A DNA stretch of 25,833 nt from an uncultured Planctomycetaceae bacterium (GTDB lineage Bacteria; Planctomycetota; Phycisphaerae; UBA1845; UTPLA1): contig CALLKH010000052.1 of NCBI GenBank assembly GCA_938008425.1, positions 1 through 25,833 on the forward strand, written 5' to 3'. Below, piece by piece: positions 1 through 7,081 of the stretch; positions within the stretch are counted from its first letter, which is position 1, and every line of letters begins with the position of its first letter. Under the pieces are notes generated by a model, which saw only the letters and a list, made by a program, of their open reading frames with translations, was not told the DNA's origin and searched no databases. The position numbers were made by a program, and so were the translations under genes.

Positions 1-33
1 GAGAACTTCGGCGGCGAATTCAGAAGAGAAGAC

Positions 34-1152
34 TTGAAGCGAAAGACCGGGAGAACAGTGAGACTTGTAAGCGGAACAATTCGACGACGGATGGCAGCGG
101 CGATTGCGGCCAGCGCGGTGCTGGGCAGCCTTGCCCAGGCAAGCGCGACCACGATCGGCGATGTCTCGCACCTCAAGGGGCGGCGGTCGAACACGCTGAT
201 GGGCTACGGCCTCGTGGTCGGGCTCGCGGGCACGGGCGACGGCGGCAAGTACGCCGCGTCGATCCGCCAGCTTCAGGCGATGCTCAGTCGATTCGAAATT
301 CCGGTCACGCAGGCCGAACTGTCGGACACCAAGAACGTCGCGATCGTCTGGGTCGAGGTCAAGCTGCCGGACAACGGCGTTCGCGAAGGCGATGCGATCG
401 ATGTGCAGGTCAGCGCGGTGGGATCGGCCAAGAGCCTGGCGAACGGCCGACTGGTCATGACGCCGCTCCAGGGGCCGGGACTCGATCGCATCTTCGCGTT
501 CGCGCAGGGTCTCGTTCGCGTGCAGGATCCGAAGCTCAAGACCACCGGCGTTATCACGAACGGCGCGGTGATGGAAGAGGATGTCATCCACTCGTACATC
601 AACGAGTTCTGGGAATTCACGCTGGTGCTTGAGGACGTGCACGCCAGCCACGCGCTGTCGTCGGCCATCGCCCAGGCGGTGAACGAGGATCAGTCCGAGG
701 TCGGCCAGATTCGGCAGCTCGCGCGAGCGATCGGTCCCAAGAACGTGGTCGTGACCATTCCGATTGAGTATCGAGCGAGCCCCGCGGAGTTCGTCGGTCG
801 CGTCGAGGGGCTTGAACTGCTAATGCCGCTCACCGAGGGGCGCATCGTCATCAACCGGCGGACGGAGACGATCATCATCGGCGAGGGCGTCGAGATGGGG
901 CCGGCCGCGGTGGTGCACGGCGGCATGACGATTCGCATGACGATTCCGGAGCCGAAGCCGACCGAGGCGAACCCGAAGATCATCGACGGCAGCGCCGCGC
1001 CGATGGACACCGAGAACGCGGGCGGTCCGAAGCTCCAGGAGCTGGTGGACAAACTGAATCAACTGAACGTTCCGGCGAAGGACATCATCGAGATCGTCGA
1101 GAACCTTTATCGAACCGGAAAGATCCGCGGCAAGCTGGTCTATCAGGAGTAG
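34..1152 (+). CDS. flgI: Flagellar P-ring protein FlgI
   Basis: FlgI forms the periplasmic P-ring around the flagellar rod. After a signal peptide (hydrophobic stretch AAAIAASAVLGSLA, likely cleavage after AQASA) the mature protein opens with the family hallmark: IGDVSHLKGRRSN, then LMGYGLVVGLAGTGDGGKYA. The length of 372 aa is normal for the family, and the C-terminal helix (LNVPAKDIIEIVENLYRTGKI) is typical. The start is uncertain. TTG at 34 overlaps a TGA at 35-37 in another frame, possibly the end of an upstream gene such as flgH. GTG at 58 follows GGGAG and gives a shorter signal peptide, and ATG at 91 is also in frame. It is the first gene of the flagellar block, and flgJ starts 7 bp downstream. 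Family assignment is secure; only the start is in doubt. Confidence 0.95.
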   Translation: MKRKTGRTVRLVSGTIRRRMAAAIAASAVLGSLAQASATTIGDVSHLKGRRSNTLMGYGLVVGLAGTGDGGKYAASIRQLQAMLSRFEIPVTQAELSDTKNVAIVWVEVKLPDNGVREGDAIDVQVSAVGSAKSLANGRLVMTPLQGPGLDRIFAFAQGLVRVQDPKLKTTGVITNGAVMEEDVIHSYINEFWEFTLVLEDVHASHALSSAIAQAVNEDQSEVGQIRQLARAIGPKNVVVTIPIEYRASPAEFVGRVEGLELLMPLTEGRIVINRRTETIIIGEGVEMGPAAVVHGGMTIRMTIPEPKPTEANPKIIDGSAAPMDTENAGGPKLQELVDKLNQLNVPAKDIIEIVENLYRTGKIRGKLVYQE

Positions 1153-1159
1153 TGACGAG

Positions 1160-1645
1160 TTGGCGACACCGAGACCCACAATGAATCCTGCGACCTCCCG
1201 GCTAAAGATGCCGGCGGCGACAGGTCGCGAAGCGCTTCGGGCTCCGCGGGCGAAGCAGGAGGGTGACGCCCTTCGACAGCGCGTCGGTGAATTCGTCGGT
1301 AACGTGTTCTACGGCACGCTACTGAAGCAGATGGAATCGTCCGGCATCAAGGGCAAATTGATGCACGGCGGCCGCGGCGAAGAGGTGTTTCGCGGCCAGT
1401 TGAACATGGAGCTGGCGCGTCGCATGGGTCAGTCACCCGGCGATCCGATCGCCGAGAAGATGTACGAGGCGTTTCGGCGTCAGGAGGGCGTGGCGAAGAC
1501 GAAAACGAAGTCGCACGACGGTGGGATCGCGCTCGACCAGGGCAGTTCGAAGGGAATCTCGCTGGGTTCGATTCGAGACGTGCTGCGTGCGAAGGCTGCT
1601 TATGAATCCGAGCCGGTCGAGTCGGCCGCGGTGGGTGGAAGATGA
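1160..1645 (+). CDS. flgJ: FlgJ-type rod-binding protein, no muramidase domain
   Basis: This 161-aa protein matches the N-terminal rod-binding domain of FlgJ (Rod-binding family), a rod-assembly cap. The core is NVFYGTLLKQMESSG, then GGRGEEVFRGQLNMELARRM and a C-terminal MYEAF segment, at about residues 48-110. The C-terminal glucosaminidase half found in enterobacterial FlgJ is absent. This is common outside Proteobacteria, and a separate enzyme may open the peptidoglycan. A TTG start at 1160 is chosen because GGAG at 1147-1150 sits about 9 nt upstream; ATG at 1181 is an in-frame alternative with a weaker ribosome site. Its TGA overlaps the next gene's ATG (ATGA), suggesting translational coupling. 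The tail of about 50 residues is polar and probably disordered. Confidence 0.85.
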   Translation: MATPRPTMNPATSRLKMPAATGREALRAPRAKQEGDALRQRVGEFVGNVFYGTLLKQMESSGIKGKLMHGGRGEEVFRGQLNMELARRMGQSPGDPIAEKMYEAFRRQEGVAKTKTKSHDGGIALDQGSSKGISLGSIRDVLRAKAAYESEPVESAAVGGR

Positions 1646-2166
1646 GTGTTATGCAGATCGAAACGCTGACAACCGAGCTGGAGACCGTGCTGCTGCGTCA
1701 GACACAGGCGCAGGAGAAGCTTCTCGACGCCATGAACGCGAAGCTTGAGGCGATGCGGCTGGCGGACGTCGAGGGGATGACGGCGTCGGCCCAGCGCGAG
1801 GGCGAGATCGTGGCGCAGGCGGTCGCGTTCGATCAGCGGCGATGCTGGCTGGGCGTGGAGTTGTGCAAGCTGCTCGGCATGCCGATACCGCCGCGGTCGG
1901 AGAATGTCTCGCTTCGTTCGATCTGCGCGAAACTGGATGCGGCGACGGGCCATCGGCTGGCCGAACTCGGCCTGGGTCTGCGTGAGCGGATGCTGCGGGT
2001 GGCGGAAACGAACCGGGTGGTTGAGGCGGCGTGCCGCGAGTTGCTCGCTCACTTTCGAACGCTGTTCGGCGCGTTCACGCACGACGGCGAGTCACCGCGG
2101 CTCTACTCGAACCGCGGGGCGATTGAATCACGCGGCAGTGTCAAAGTACTGGATGCGGTGGGATAA
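1642..2166 (+). CDS. flgN: FlgN-like flagellar export chaperone
   Basis: This 174-aa, mostly helical protein has the features of FlgN, the cytoplasmic chaperone of the hook-filament junction proteins FlgK and FlgL. The N-terminal coiled-coil pattern (LETVLLRQTQAQEKLLDAMN, then the charged segment LEAMRLADVEGM) resembles FlgN family members. So does the end, where a YSNRG motif precedes a short tail ending KVLDAVG. The position directly before flgK and flgL, its predicted clients, strongly supports the call. FlgN proteins diverge widely in sequence, so the assignment rests on pattern plus context. It overlaps flgJ by 4 bp (ATGA) and lies 3 bp before flgK, consistent with one transcript. Confidence 0.75.
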   Translation: MSVMQIETLTTELETVLLRQTQAQEKLLDAMNAKLEAMRLADVEGMTASAQREGEIVAQAVAFDQRRCWLGVELCKLLGMPIPPRSENVSLRSICAKLDAATGHRLAELGLGLRERMLRVAETNRVVEAACRELLAHFRTLFGAFTHDGESPRLYSNRGAIESRGSVKVLDAVG

Positions 2167-2169
2167 ACG

Positions 2170-3891
2170 ATGGGACTGACCTCGGCATTGGGATTGGGAC
2201 AGAACGCGCTCTCGGCGTACCAGGCGGCGCTCCAGGTGACGGGGCAGAACATCGCCAACGTGGGAACGCCGGGATACTCGCGCAATTCGGTCCACCTCGG
2301 CACCATCGCCGGCCAGAATCTGCGGATCGGGCAGGTCGGCTACGGCGTTCGCGTCGCGGCGATCGGCCGGGCGGTGAGCGAGTCGCTGAATGCACGACTT
2401 CGCGGCGCGGGCTCCGATCGATCCAACGCGACGGCTCAGCGCGACGGGCTCTCGCGGCTGGAGACGATCTTCGATCCGCTCGGCGACACGAATCTCGGTT
2501 CGCTGCTTTCGGAATTCTTCAGCTCGGTGAGCGACCTTCAGACGAATCCCGATTCGATCGCGTCGCGCGGCATCGTGGTGAACACCGCCACGCGGCTCAC
2601 GCAGCGCATCCAGCAGATTCGCACGGAGATCATCAATCAGCGGGCCGACGTCAACCGGGATATTCAGACCTCGGTCGATACCGCCGATCGAATCGCGACC
2701 AACATCGCACAGCTCAACCAGCAGATTTCCCTCGCCGAGGCGGGCGGCGGCGTCGCCTCGACGCTTCGCGACCAGCGCGACCAGAAGCTGGGCGAACTCT
2801 CGGAGATTCTCGACATCACGGTGCGGGAGCAGCCGAACGGCGCGGTGAACGTGTACGTCGGCAACGAGTCGCTGATTCAGTTCGGCGAGTCGTTCGGGCT
2901 CAAGTCGGTGGTGGTGCCGGGCGCGGACGGGCTCCCGACGGTCGAGGTGCGGCTCAAGCTGAATGACGGACCGATCACGCCGACCAGCGGGTCGATCGCC
3001 GGTCTCGTCAAGACGCGGGATGTCAATCTCAAGTCACAACTGGACCGGCTGGATACGCTGGCTTCGTCGCTGATCAATGAATTCAACAAGATTCACTCGG
3101 GCGGGCAGGGGCTCGCCGCGTTTACGAGTCTCACCGGCGAGAGCCGGGTGCTCGATTCGACCGTGGCCTTGAATACCGCTGACAACGGGCTTGGCTTTCT
3201 GCCGCAGACGGGTTCATTCTTCATCAATGTGCGCGATGCCGCCACGGGGCAGGTGATCGCCACGCGGCAGATCAACATCGATCTCGACGGCATCGGGACG
3301 GATACGACGCTGGATTCTCTGGCCGCCGACATCACGGCAAACGTTCCGAATGTGACGGCCACCGTGCTCGGCAACGGCAAGCTCCAGTTGACGTCGGACT
3401 CCGGTTACTCGTTCACGTTCCTGGATGATACGTCCGGCACGCTGGCGGCGCTGGGGCTCAACACGTTTTTCACCGGGACCGGCAGCAGCGACATCGCCGT
3501 GAACTCGATCGTCGCCGGGAACAGCAACTACTTCGCGGCGGCGCGGCCGGTGGACAACCCGACGCTCTTCACCGGCGACGGCAGTAACGTCGTGAAGATG
3601 ACATCGCTGGAGAATCTCGCGGTGGCGAGTCTCGGCGGTGCGTCGCTGAACGAATACTACAACTCGTCGATGGCAGAGCTCGCGGTGATTTCGTCCGCCG
3701 CGAAGGGCACCGAGGAGGCGGCGGCGGTGATCTTCGACTCGCTCACGGTTCAGCGCGAGAGCATTTCGGGCGTGAACCTCGATGAGGAGGCGGTGAATCT
3801 GATTCAGTACCAGCGGGCCTATGAAGGCGCCGCGAGATATATGCAGGTCGTGGATGAGATGCTCCAGACACTGCTTGGGCTCTTGAGATAG
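2170..3891 (+). CDS. flgK: Flagellar hook-associated protein 1, FlgK
   Basis: FlgK is the first of two junction proteins linking hook and filament. The N-terminus carries the rod/hook signature (LTSALGLGQNALSAYQAAL, then GQNIANVGTPGYSR). Residues of about 80-220 form a helical domain, including a LREQ-like heptad stretch around NQQISLAEAGGG. The middle is beta-rich. The C-terminus has the export and polymerisation helix (NLDEEAVNLIQYQRAYEGAA) ending QTLLGLLR. At 573 aa it is within the family range. The ATG at 2170 follows GGGATAA within the end of flgN. It is exported by the flagellar type III apparatus, so it has no Sec signal peptide. Confidence 0.95.
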   Translation: MGLTSALGLGQNALSAYQAALQVTGQNIANVGTPGYSRNSVHLGTIAGQNLRIGQVGYGVRVAAIGRAVSESLNARLRGAGSDRSNATAQRDGLSRLETIFDPLGDTNLGSLLSEFFSSVSDLQTNPDSIASRGIVVNTATRLTQRIQQIRTEIINQRADVNRDIQTSVDTADRIATNIAQLNQQISLAEAGGGVASTLRDQRDQKLGELSEILDITVREQPNGAVNVYVGNESLIQFGESFGLKSVVVPGADGLPTVEVRLKLNDGPITPTSGSIAGLVKTRDVNLKSQLDRLDTLASSLINEFNKIHSGGQGLAAFTSLTGESRVLDSTVALNTADNGLGFLPQTGSFFINVRDAATGQVIATRQINIDLDGIGTDTTLDSLAADITANVPNVTATVLGNGKLQLTSDSGYSFTFLDDTSGTLAALGLNTFFTGTGSSDIAVNSIVAGNSNYFAAARPVDNPTLFTGDGSNVVKMTSLENLAVASLGGASLNEYYNSSMAELAVISSAAKGTEEAAAVIFDSLTVQRESISGVNLDEEAVNLIQYQRAYEGAARYMQVVDEMLQTLLGLLR

Positions 3892-3962
3892 GAGCGTCGT
3901 GAGAGGAGATGCCGCGTTCAATGGTTGAGCGCGATCCTCAAGCGGCGAGAGATCAGAAACGC

Positions 3963-5909
3963 ATGAACATCAGTTCAGCAGGCAATTTGTCCCGCGTATC
4001 GACCAGTCTTCGGACCTATACGCTTCTCACGCAGCTTCAGCGCAACACGCTGAGCCTGTTTCGCGAGGAGCAGCGGATCGGATCTGGTCGCGGACTCCTG
4101 TCGATTGCGGATGATCCCATCGCGGCGGAGAAGATCGCCCGGATGGTGAAGGATCTCGAGGGGCAGGACCAGATTCTCTCGAACCTCCGCACGGCGGACG
4201 GGTTCCTCGCCGCGGCCGACTCGGCGATCGCCGATATCGCGGATCTCTTCACCGAGGCGGCCCGGATCGCCAGCGAGCAGGCCGGCAATCTCCAGACTGC
4301 TGAAGAGCGGGCGTCGCAGGCGGCGGTCATCGACGGCATCATCTCGCAGCTTCAGCACGTGGGCAATCGGCGGTACCAGGGTCAGTTTCTCTTCGGCGGT
4401 CGTTCAACCGGCATGTCACCGATCACCGATGCCTCGGGTCGCGCCACGTTCACCGGCGACCAGGGCGAGCGGCGGACGGTCGTGGACTATCTCGCGACGC
4501 TGCCCTTCAACACGACAACAAGCCAGATCTTCGGCACCCGGGACCGCGTGGTCGGCGGATACCAGACTTATGACGTTCAACTGAACACGAACACCCGCGT
4601 CAGTGAACTCGGCGGAGCAGCCGGCGAGGGCGTGACGCTCGGAACGATCGCGGTGTCCGAGACGGGGCCGAACATCAACTTCACCGTGGATTTCACGGGC
4701 GCCGAGACGGTCGGCGATCTGATCGCGCGGTTCAACAATGCCGCGCTGGCCGCGGGCAGCGGGCTGACGCTCGGCATCAATCCGGCCGACGGCGCAACGC
4801 TGCGCATTACGCCGCCGGGCGGAAGCGGCGTGACGGTGGGCGAGTCGGGGCAGGGCACGGCGGCGTTCGACCTGGGCATTCGCAAGACCGTCGGTGCGGG
4901 TGTTCCGCTCGACGGCGAGAATCTTAATCGAAAGATGAACCTGACGACGCTGCTCAGCGACCTTGGCGCGTCGGGCGTATCGCTTCCCAGCGGTGTGACG
5001 ATCACGAACGGCGGCGTCACCAAGACGGTGAGCTTCGCCGGCGCGACGACGGCGCAGGACGTTCTGAACGCGATCAACTCCTCGGGTGCCCATGTGCGGG
5101 CCCGGATCAATGATGCCGGCAACGCTTTTGAAATCGAGAACCTGGCGGCCGGTTCGGTGCTGGTCATCGGCGAGAACGGCGGCAGTGACGCCGACGCGCT
5201 GGGCATTCGAACGCTGAGCGGACAGACACCGGTGTCGCAGCTCAACCGGGGCCTCGGCATTCATCCGGTCGAGGGCAACGACCTGCGGATCACGGATTCC
5301 AACGGCGTTTCGTTCGAGGTGAATTTCAGCGGCGTCGTGACGGTGCAGGATGTACTGGATGCCATCAATACGGCATCGGCCGGCGCCGGCGCGAACATCA
5401 CGGCGGATCTGTCGCCCAACGGCTCCGGCATTCGCCTCACGGGCGCGGCCGGTCCGAATTCGATCACGGTTGAGAGCCCGAACCCGCCGCTGTCGCCGGT
5501 CGCCCAGGAGCTGGGCATCGCGGGCGTCGGGAACGCGGTGATCCTGGAGGGGACGGCCGTCGGGGGCTTCACGCAGACCGGCTCGTTCAGCGCGCTTTAT
5601 CGGCTGCGCGACGCGCTTCTGGCGGATGATTCGGCGGAGATCACCGAGGCGGGGCGGCTGCTGAATCTTGAGCAGAAGCGCGTGTCAGGCATTGCCGGCG
5701 CGGTGGGTTCGCGAGCGCGTGACGTGCAGTCGCGCGTGACGCAGCTGGAGAACGCGGTGGCGGCGACGGAAGCGCTGCTGACGGGTCTTCGGGATGTCGA
5801 CTTTGTCGAGGCGGTGACGAGATTTCAGCAGGCTCAGACGGCGCTGGCCGCGAGCCTGCAGGTGGGATCGGCAACACTCAATCTGTCGTTGTTGAACTAC
5901 CTGCGATGA
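3963..5909 (+). CDS. flgL: Flagellar hook-associated protein 3, FlgL, enlarged with three repeats
   Basis: FlgL is the second hook-filament junction protein. The N-terminal helix (RVSTSLRTYTLLTQLQRNTL) and the C-terminal helix (ending QVGSATLNLSLLNYLR) are flagellin-like. The protein is about 648 aa, roughly twice a typical enterobacterial FlgL of about 317 aa. The extra mass is a central region of three related blocks at about residues 224-310, 326-419 and 423-522. Each has a VxFxGxxTxxDxLxxxN core followed by a terminal LGI, resembling flagellin hook IN motifs. They probably fold into surface-exposed beta domains. ATG 3963 is chosen because the helix begins there; ATG 3921 and ATG 3909 are in frame, but AGGAG directly abuts 3909. 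The call is secure by context and termini. Confidence 0.9.
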   Translation: MNISSAGNLSRVSTSLRTYTLLTQLQRNTLSLFREEQRIGSGRGLLSIADDPIAAEKIARMVKDLEGQDQILSNLRTADGFLAAADSAIADIADLFTEAARIASEQAGNLQTAEERASQAAVIDGIISQLQHVGNRRYQGQFLFGGRSTGMSPITDASGRATFTGDQGERRTVVDYLATLPFNTTTSQIFGTRDRVVGGYQTYDVQLNTNTRVSELGGAAGEGVTLGTIAVSETGPNINFTVDFTGAETVGDLIARFNNAALAAGSGLTLGINPADGATLRITPPGGSGVTVGESGQGTAAFDLGIRKTVGAGVPLDGENLNRKMNLTTLLSDLGASGVSLPSGVTITNGGVTKTVSFAGATTAQDVLNAINSSGAHVRARINDAGNAFEIENLAAGSVLVIGENGGSDADALGIRTLSGQTPVSQLNRGLGIHPVEGNDLRITDSNGVSFEVNFSGVVTVQDVLDAINTASAGAGANITADLSPNGSGIRLTGAAGPNSITVESPNPPLSPVAQELGIAGVGNAVILEGTAVGGFTQTGSFSALYRLRDALLADDSAEITEAGRLLNLEQKRVSGIAGAVGSRARDVQSRVTQLENAVAATEALLTGLRDVDFVEAVTRFQQAQTALAASLQVGSATLNLSLLNYLR

Positions 5910-6050
5910 ATGGATTTGTCGCGGGCAACGGCGGATGTTAACAGCGGAGCGTTCGGAATCCGGGTCGGCCAGATGGCGGGCGCCGGGTGAAACGAAAAGA
6001 CGAACCTCCCATCAGGTACGTCGCAGGGAAGCGACACGGAGCACGGTGAT
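5910..6050 (+). other. flgL-fliW spacer
   Basis: This 141-bp gap separates flgL from fliW. I see no strong promoter or terminator. GGAG at 6038-6041 lies 9 nt before the fliW ATG and serves as its ribosome site. The gap could hold a promoter of a non-sigma-70 class that I cannot recognise by eye. Confidence 0.5.
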
Positions 6051-6506
6051 ATGATGATCCAGACTTCAAGGTTCGGAGGAATCGAAGTAGACGACCAGCG
6101 CTTTCTGAACTTTCCGAAGGGGCTGCTCGGGTTTCCGGATGACCGGGAATTCGCGCTGATCCAGACGGGAGAAGACAGCGCGTTCTACTGGATGCAGGCG
6201 GTTCATCGACCGGAACTCGCCTTCGTCGTGTGCGATCCGCGGCTGTTCGTGCCGGACTATCGCATCGCGATCAAGAGCGAGGATCTGACGCAGATCGGGC
6301 TCGGCGACACGGGCGGGTCGCAGGTATTCGTGATCGTCAACAAGGTCGACGACATGCTGACCGGCAATCTCCAGGGCCCGCTGGTGCTGAATGTCGCGAC
6401 GCGCGTCGGCAAGCAGCTGGTTCTTTCGGACAAGAAATATTCGACGCGGCACCCGCTGATGCGGCTTCCGGGTCAGCAGCAGCGTGCGGCCGTCAAGACC
6501 GCCTGA
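6051..6506 (+). CDS. fliW: Flagellar assembly factor FliW
   Basis: FliW is a small cytoplasmic protein. In Bacillus and Campylobacter it binds flagellin and, when free, binds CsrA and relieves CsrA repression of flagellin translation. The 151-aa sequence shows the family pattern: an initial IEVDDQRFLNFPKGLLGFP, the FYWMQAV segment, DPRLFVPDYRIAI, and a late GPLVLNVATRVGKQLVL followed by YSTRHPL. Length is normal (about 130-155 aa). Two consecutive ATGs occur at 6051 and 6054; the first has GGAG 9 nt upstream. It is followed by csrA and fliC, the classic partner-switch neighbourhood. Confidence 0.93.
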   Translation: MMIQTSRFGGIEVDDQRFLNFPKGLLGFPDDREFALIQTGEDSAFYWMQAVHRPELAFVVCDPRLFVPDYRIAIKSEDLTQIGLGDTGGSQVFVIVNKVDDMLTGNLQGPLVLNVATRVGKQLVLSDKKYSTRHPLMRLPGQQQRAAVKTA

Positions 6507-6571
6507 TGCAGCCTGTGGTTGAGAACTCCGTTCGCCCGCTTTGCGGACTAGGATTCCGGTGAGGGCGTCGT

Positions 6572-6591
6572 GGGGCGGCAGCAGCCGCCCC
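6572..6591 (+). promoter_or_regulatory. GC-rich hairpin in fliW-csrA spacer
   Basis: A perfect 8-bp stem (GGGGCGGC at 6572-6579 pairing with GCCGCCCC at 6584-6591) has an AGCA loop. It lies 66 bp after fliW and about 115 bp before csrA. No T-run follows, so it is not a standard intrinsic terminator. A 10-bp palindrome CCGGCGCCGG at 6590-6599 overlaps its right arm and could form a competing structure. A role as processing or pausing site is inference. Confidence 0.5.
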
Positions 6592-6704
6592 GGCGCCGGA
6601 AGACGGGCGATCGATCATGGAAGAGGTGAGTCACATGTCAGGACGACACTCGCAGGCTTGCGTTGACGACAGCAGACGTCGGCGTGATCCAGGAGGAGCC
6701 ACCG

Positions 6705-6977
6705 ATGTTGGTGCTTTCGCGTCAGCGCGATGAGACGATCATGATTGGAGACGACGTGGAGATCACGGTCGTCGACATCCGGGGTGACAAGGTGCGGCTG
6801 GGCATTACGGCGCCGCCCCACATCCCGGTCCACCGCAAGGAAGTGTACGAGGCGATCAAGCGGGAGAACCGGGCCGCGGCCAACATCAAGCCGGAGGATC
6901 TTCCGGAAGGCGGGCCGCCGCGGAACGGGCCGAGCAAGAAGCCGAACGACAAGGGTAATCCGCCGAAAGGCCAGTAG
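6705..6977 (+). CDS. csrA: Carbon storage regulator CsrA with C-terminal extension
   Basis: CsrA is a dimeric RNA-binding protein that recognises GGA in hairpin loops and usually blocks ribosome access. The first 60 or so residues match the family: MLVLSRQRDETIMIGDDVEI, then VRLGITAPPHIPVHRKEVYE. Known RNA-contact positions are present (L4, R6 and the R of VHRKE). The protein has 90 aa against a usual 60-75; the extra tail is rich in Pro, Gly and Lys (EDLPEGGPPRNGPSKKPND) and probably disordered. ATG 6705 is chosen because it starts the conserved MLVL and has AGGAGGAG 6 nt upstream; an in-frame upstream start would add unrelated residues. That ribosome site itself holds two GGA triplets, so autoregulation is possible. 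Confidence 0.95.
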   Translation: MLVLSRQRDETIMIGDDVEITVVDIRGDKVRLGITAPPHIPVHRKEVYEAIKRENRAAANIKPEDLPEGGPPRNGPSKKPNDKGNPPKGQ

Positions 6978-7001
6978 GAGCCGGGGCCGAATGGGCCTGA
7001 C

Positions 7002-7021
7002 CGCCGCAGGGAATCGCGGCG
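7002..7021 (+). promoter_or_regulatory. Candidate CsrA-binding hairpin in flagellin leader
   Basis: A perfect 6-bp stem (CGCCGC at 7002-7007 with GCGGCG at 7016-7021) presents the 8-nt loop AGGGAATC, which contains GGA at 7010-7012. GGA in a hairpin loop is the established CsrA recognition feature. It lies 61 nt before the flagellin start, directly downstream of csrA. Binding is inference. Confidence 0.55.
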
Positions 7022-7038
7022 ACTGACAGCGTCGAGAT

Positions 7039-7075
7039 GGGCGCGCGACTGCGCCCGAAGACATTCTTGGAGGAA
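7039..7075 (+). promoter_or_regulatory. Flagellin leader hairpin and GGAGGA ribosome site
   Basis: A second 6-bp stem (GGGCGC at 7039-7044 with GCGCCC at 7051-7056, loop GCGACT) precedes the Shine-Dalgarno run GGAGGA at 7069-7074, about 7 nt from the ATG. The run holds two overlapping GGA triplets, so it can be a ribosome site and a second CsrA contact. Together with the hairpin at 7002-7021 this resembles the two-site arrangement known for Bacillus hag. Confidence 0.5.
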
Positions 7076-7081
7076 TGCGTT

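Noticed and set aside
1..37. End of an upstream flgH
   Set aside because: A frame ending TGA at 35-37 would give 11 residues, too few to identify. It is noted only as context for the flgI start.
6617..6733. Short plus-strand frame starting ATG 6617 in the fliW-csrA spacer
   Set aside because: It overlaps the csrA start in another frame and has arginine-rich, shadow-like composition.
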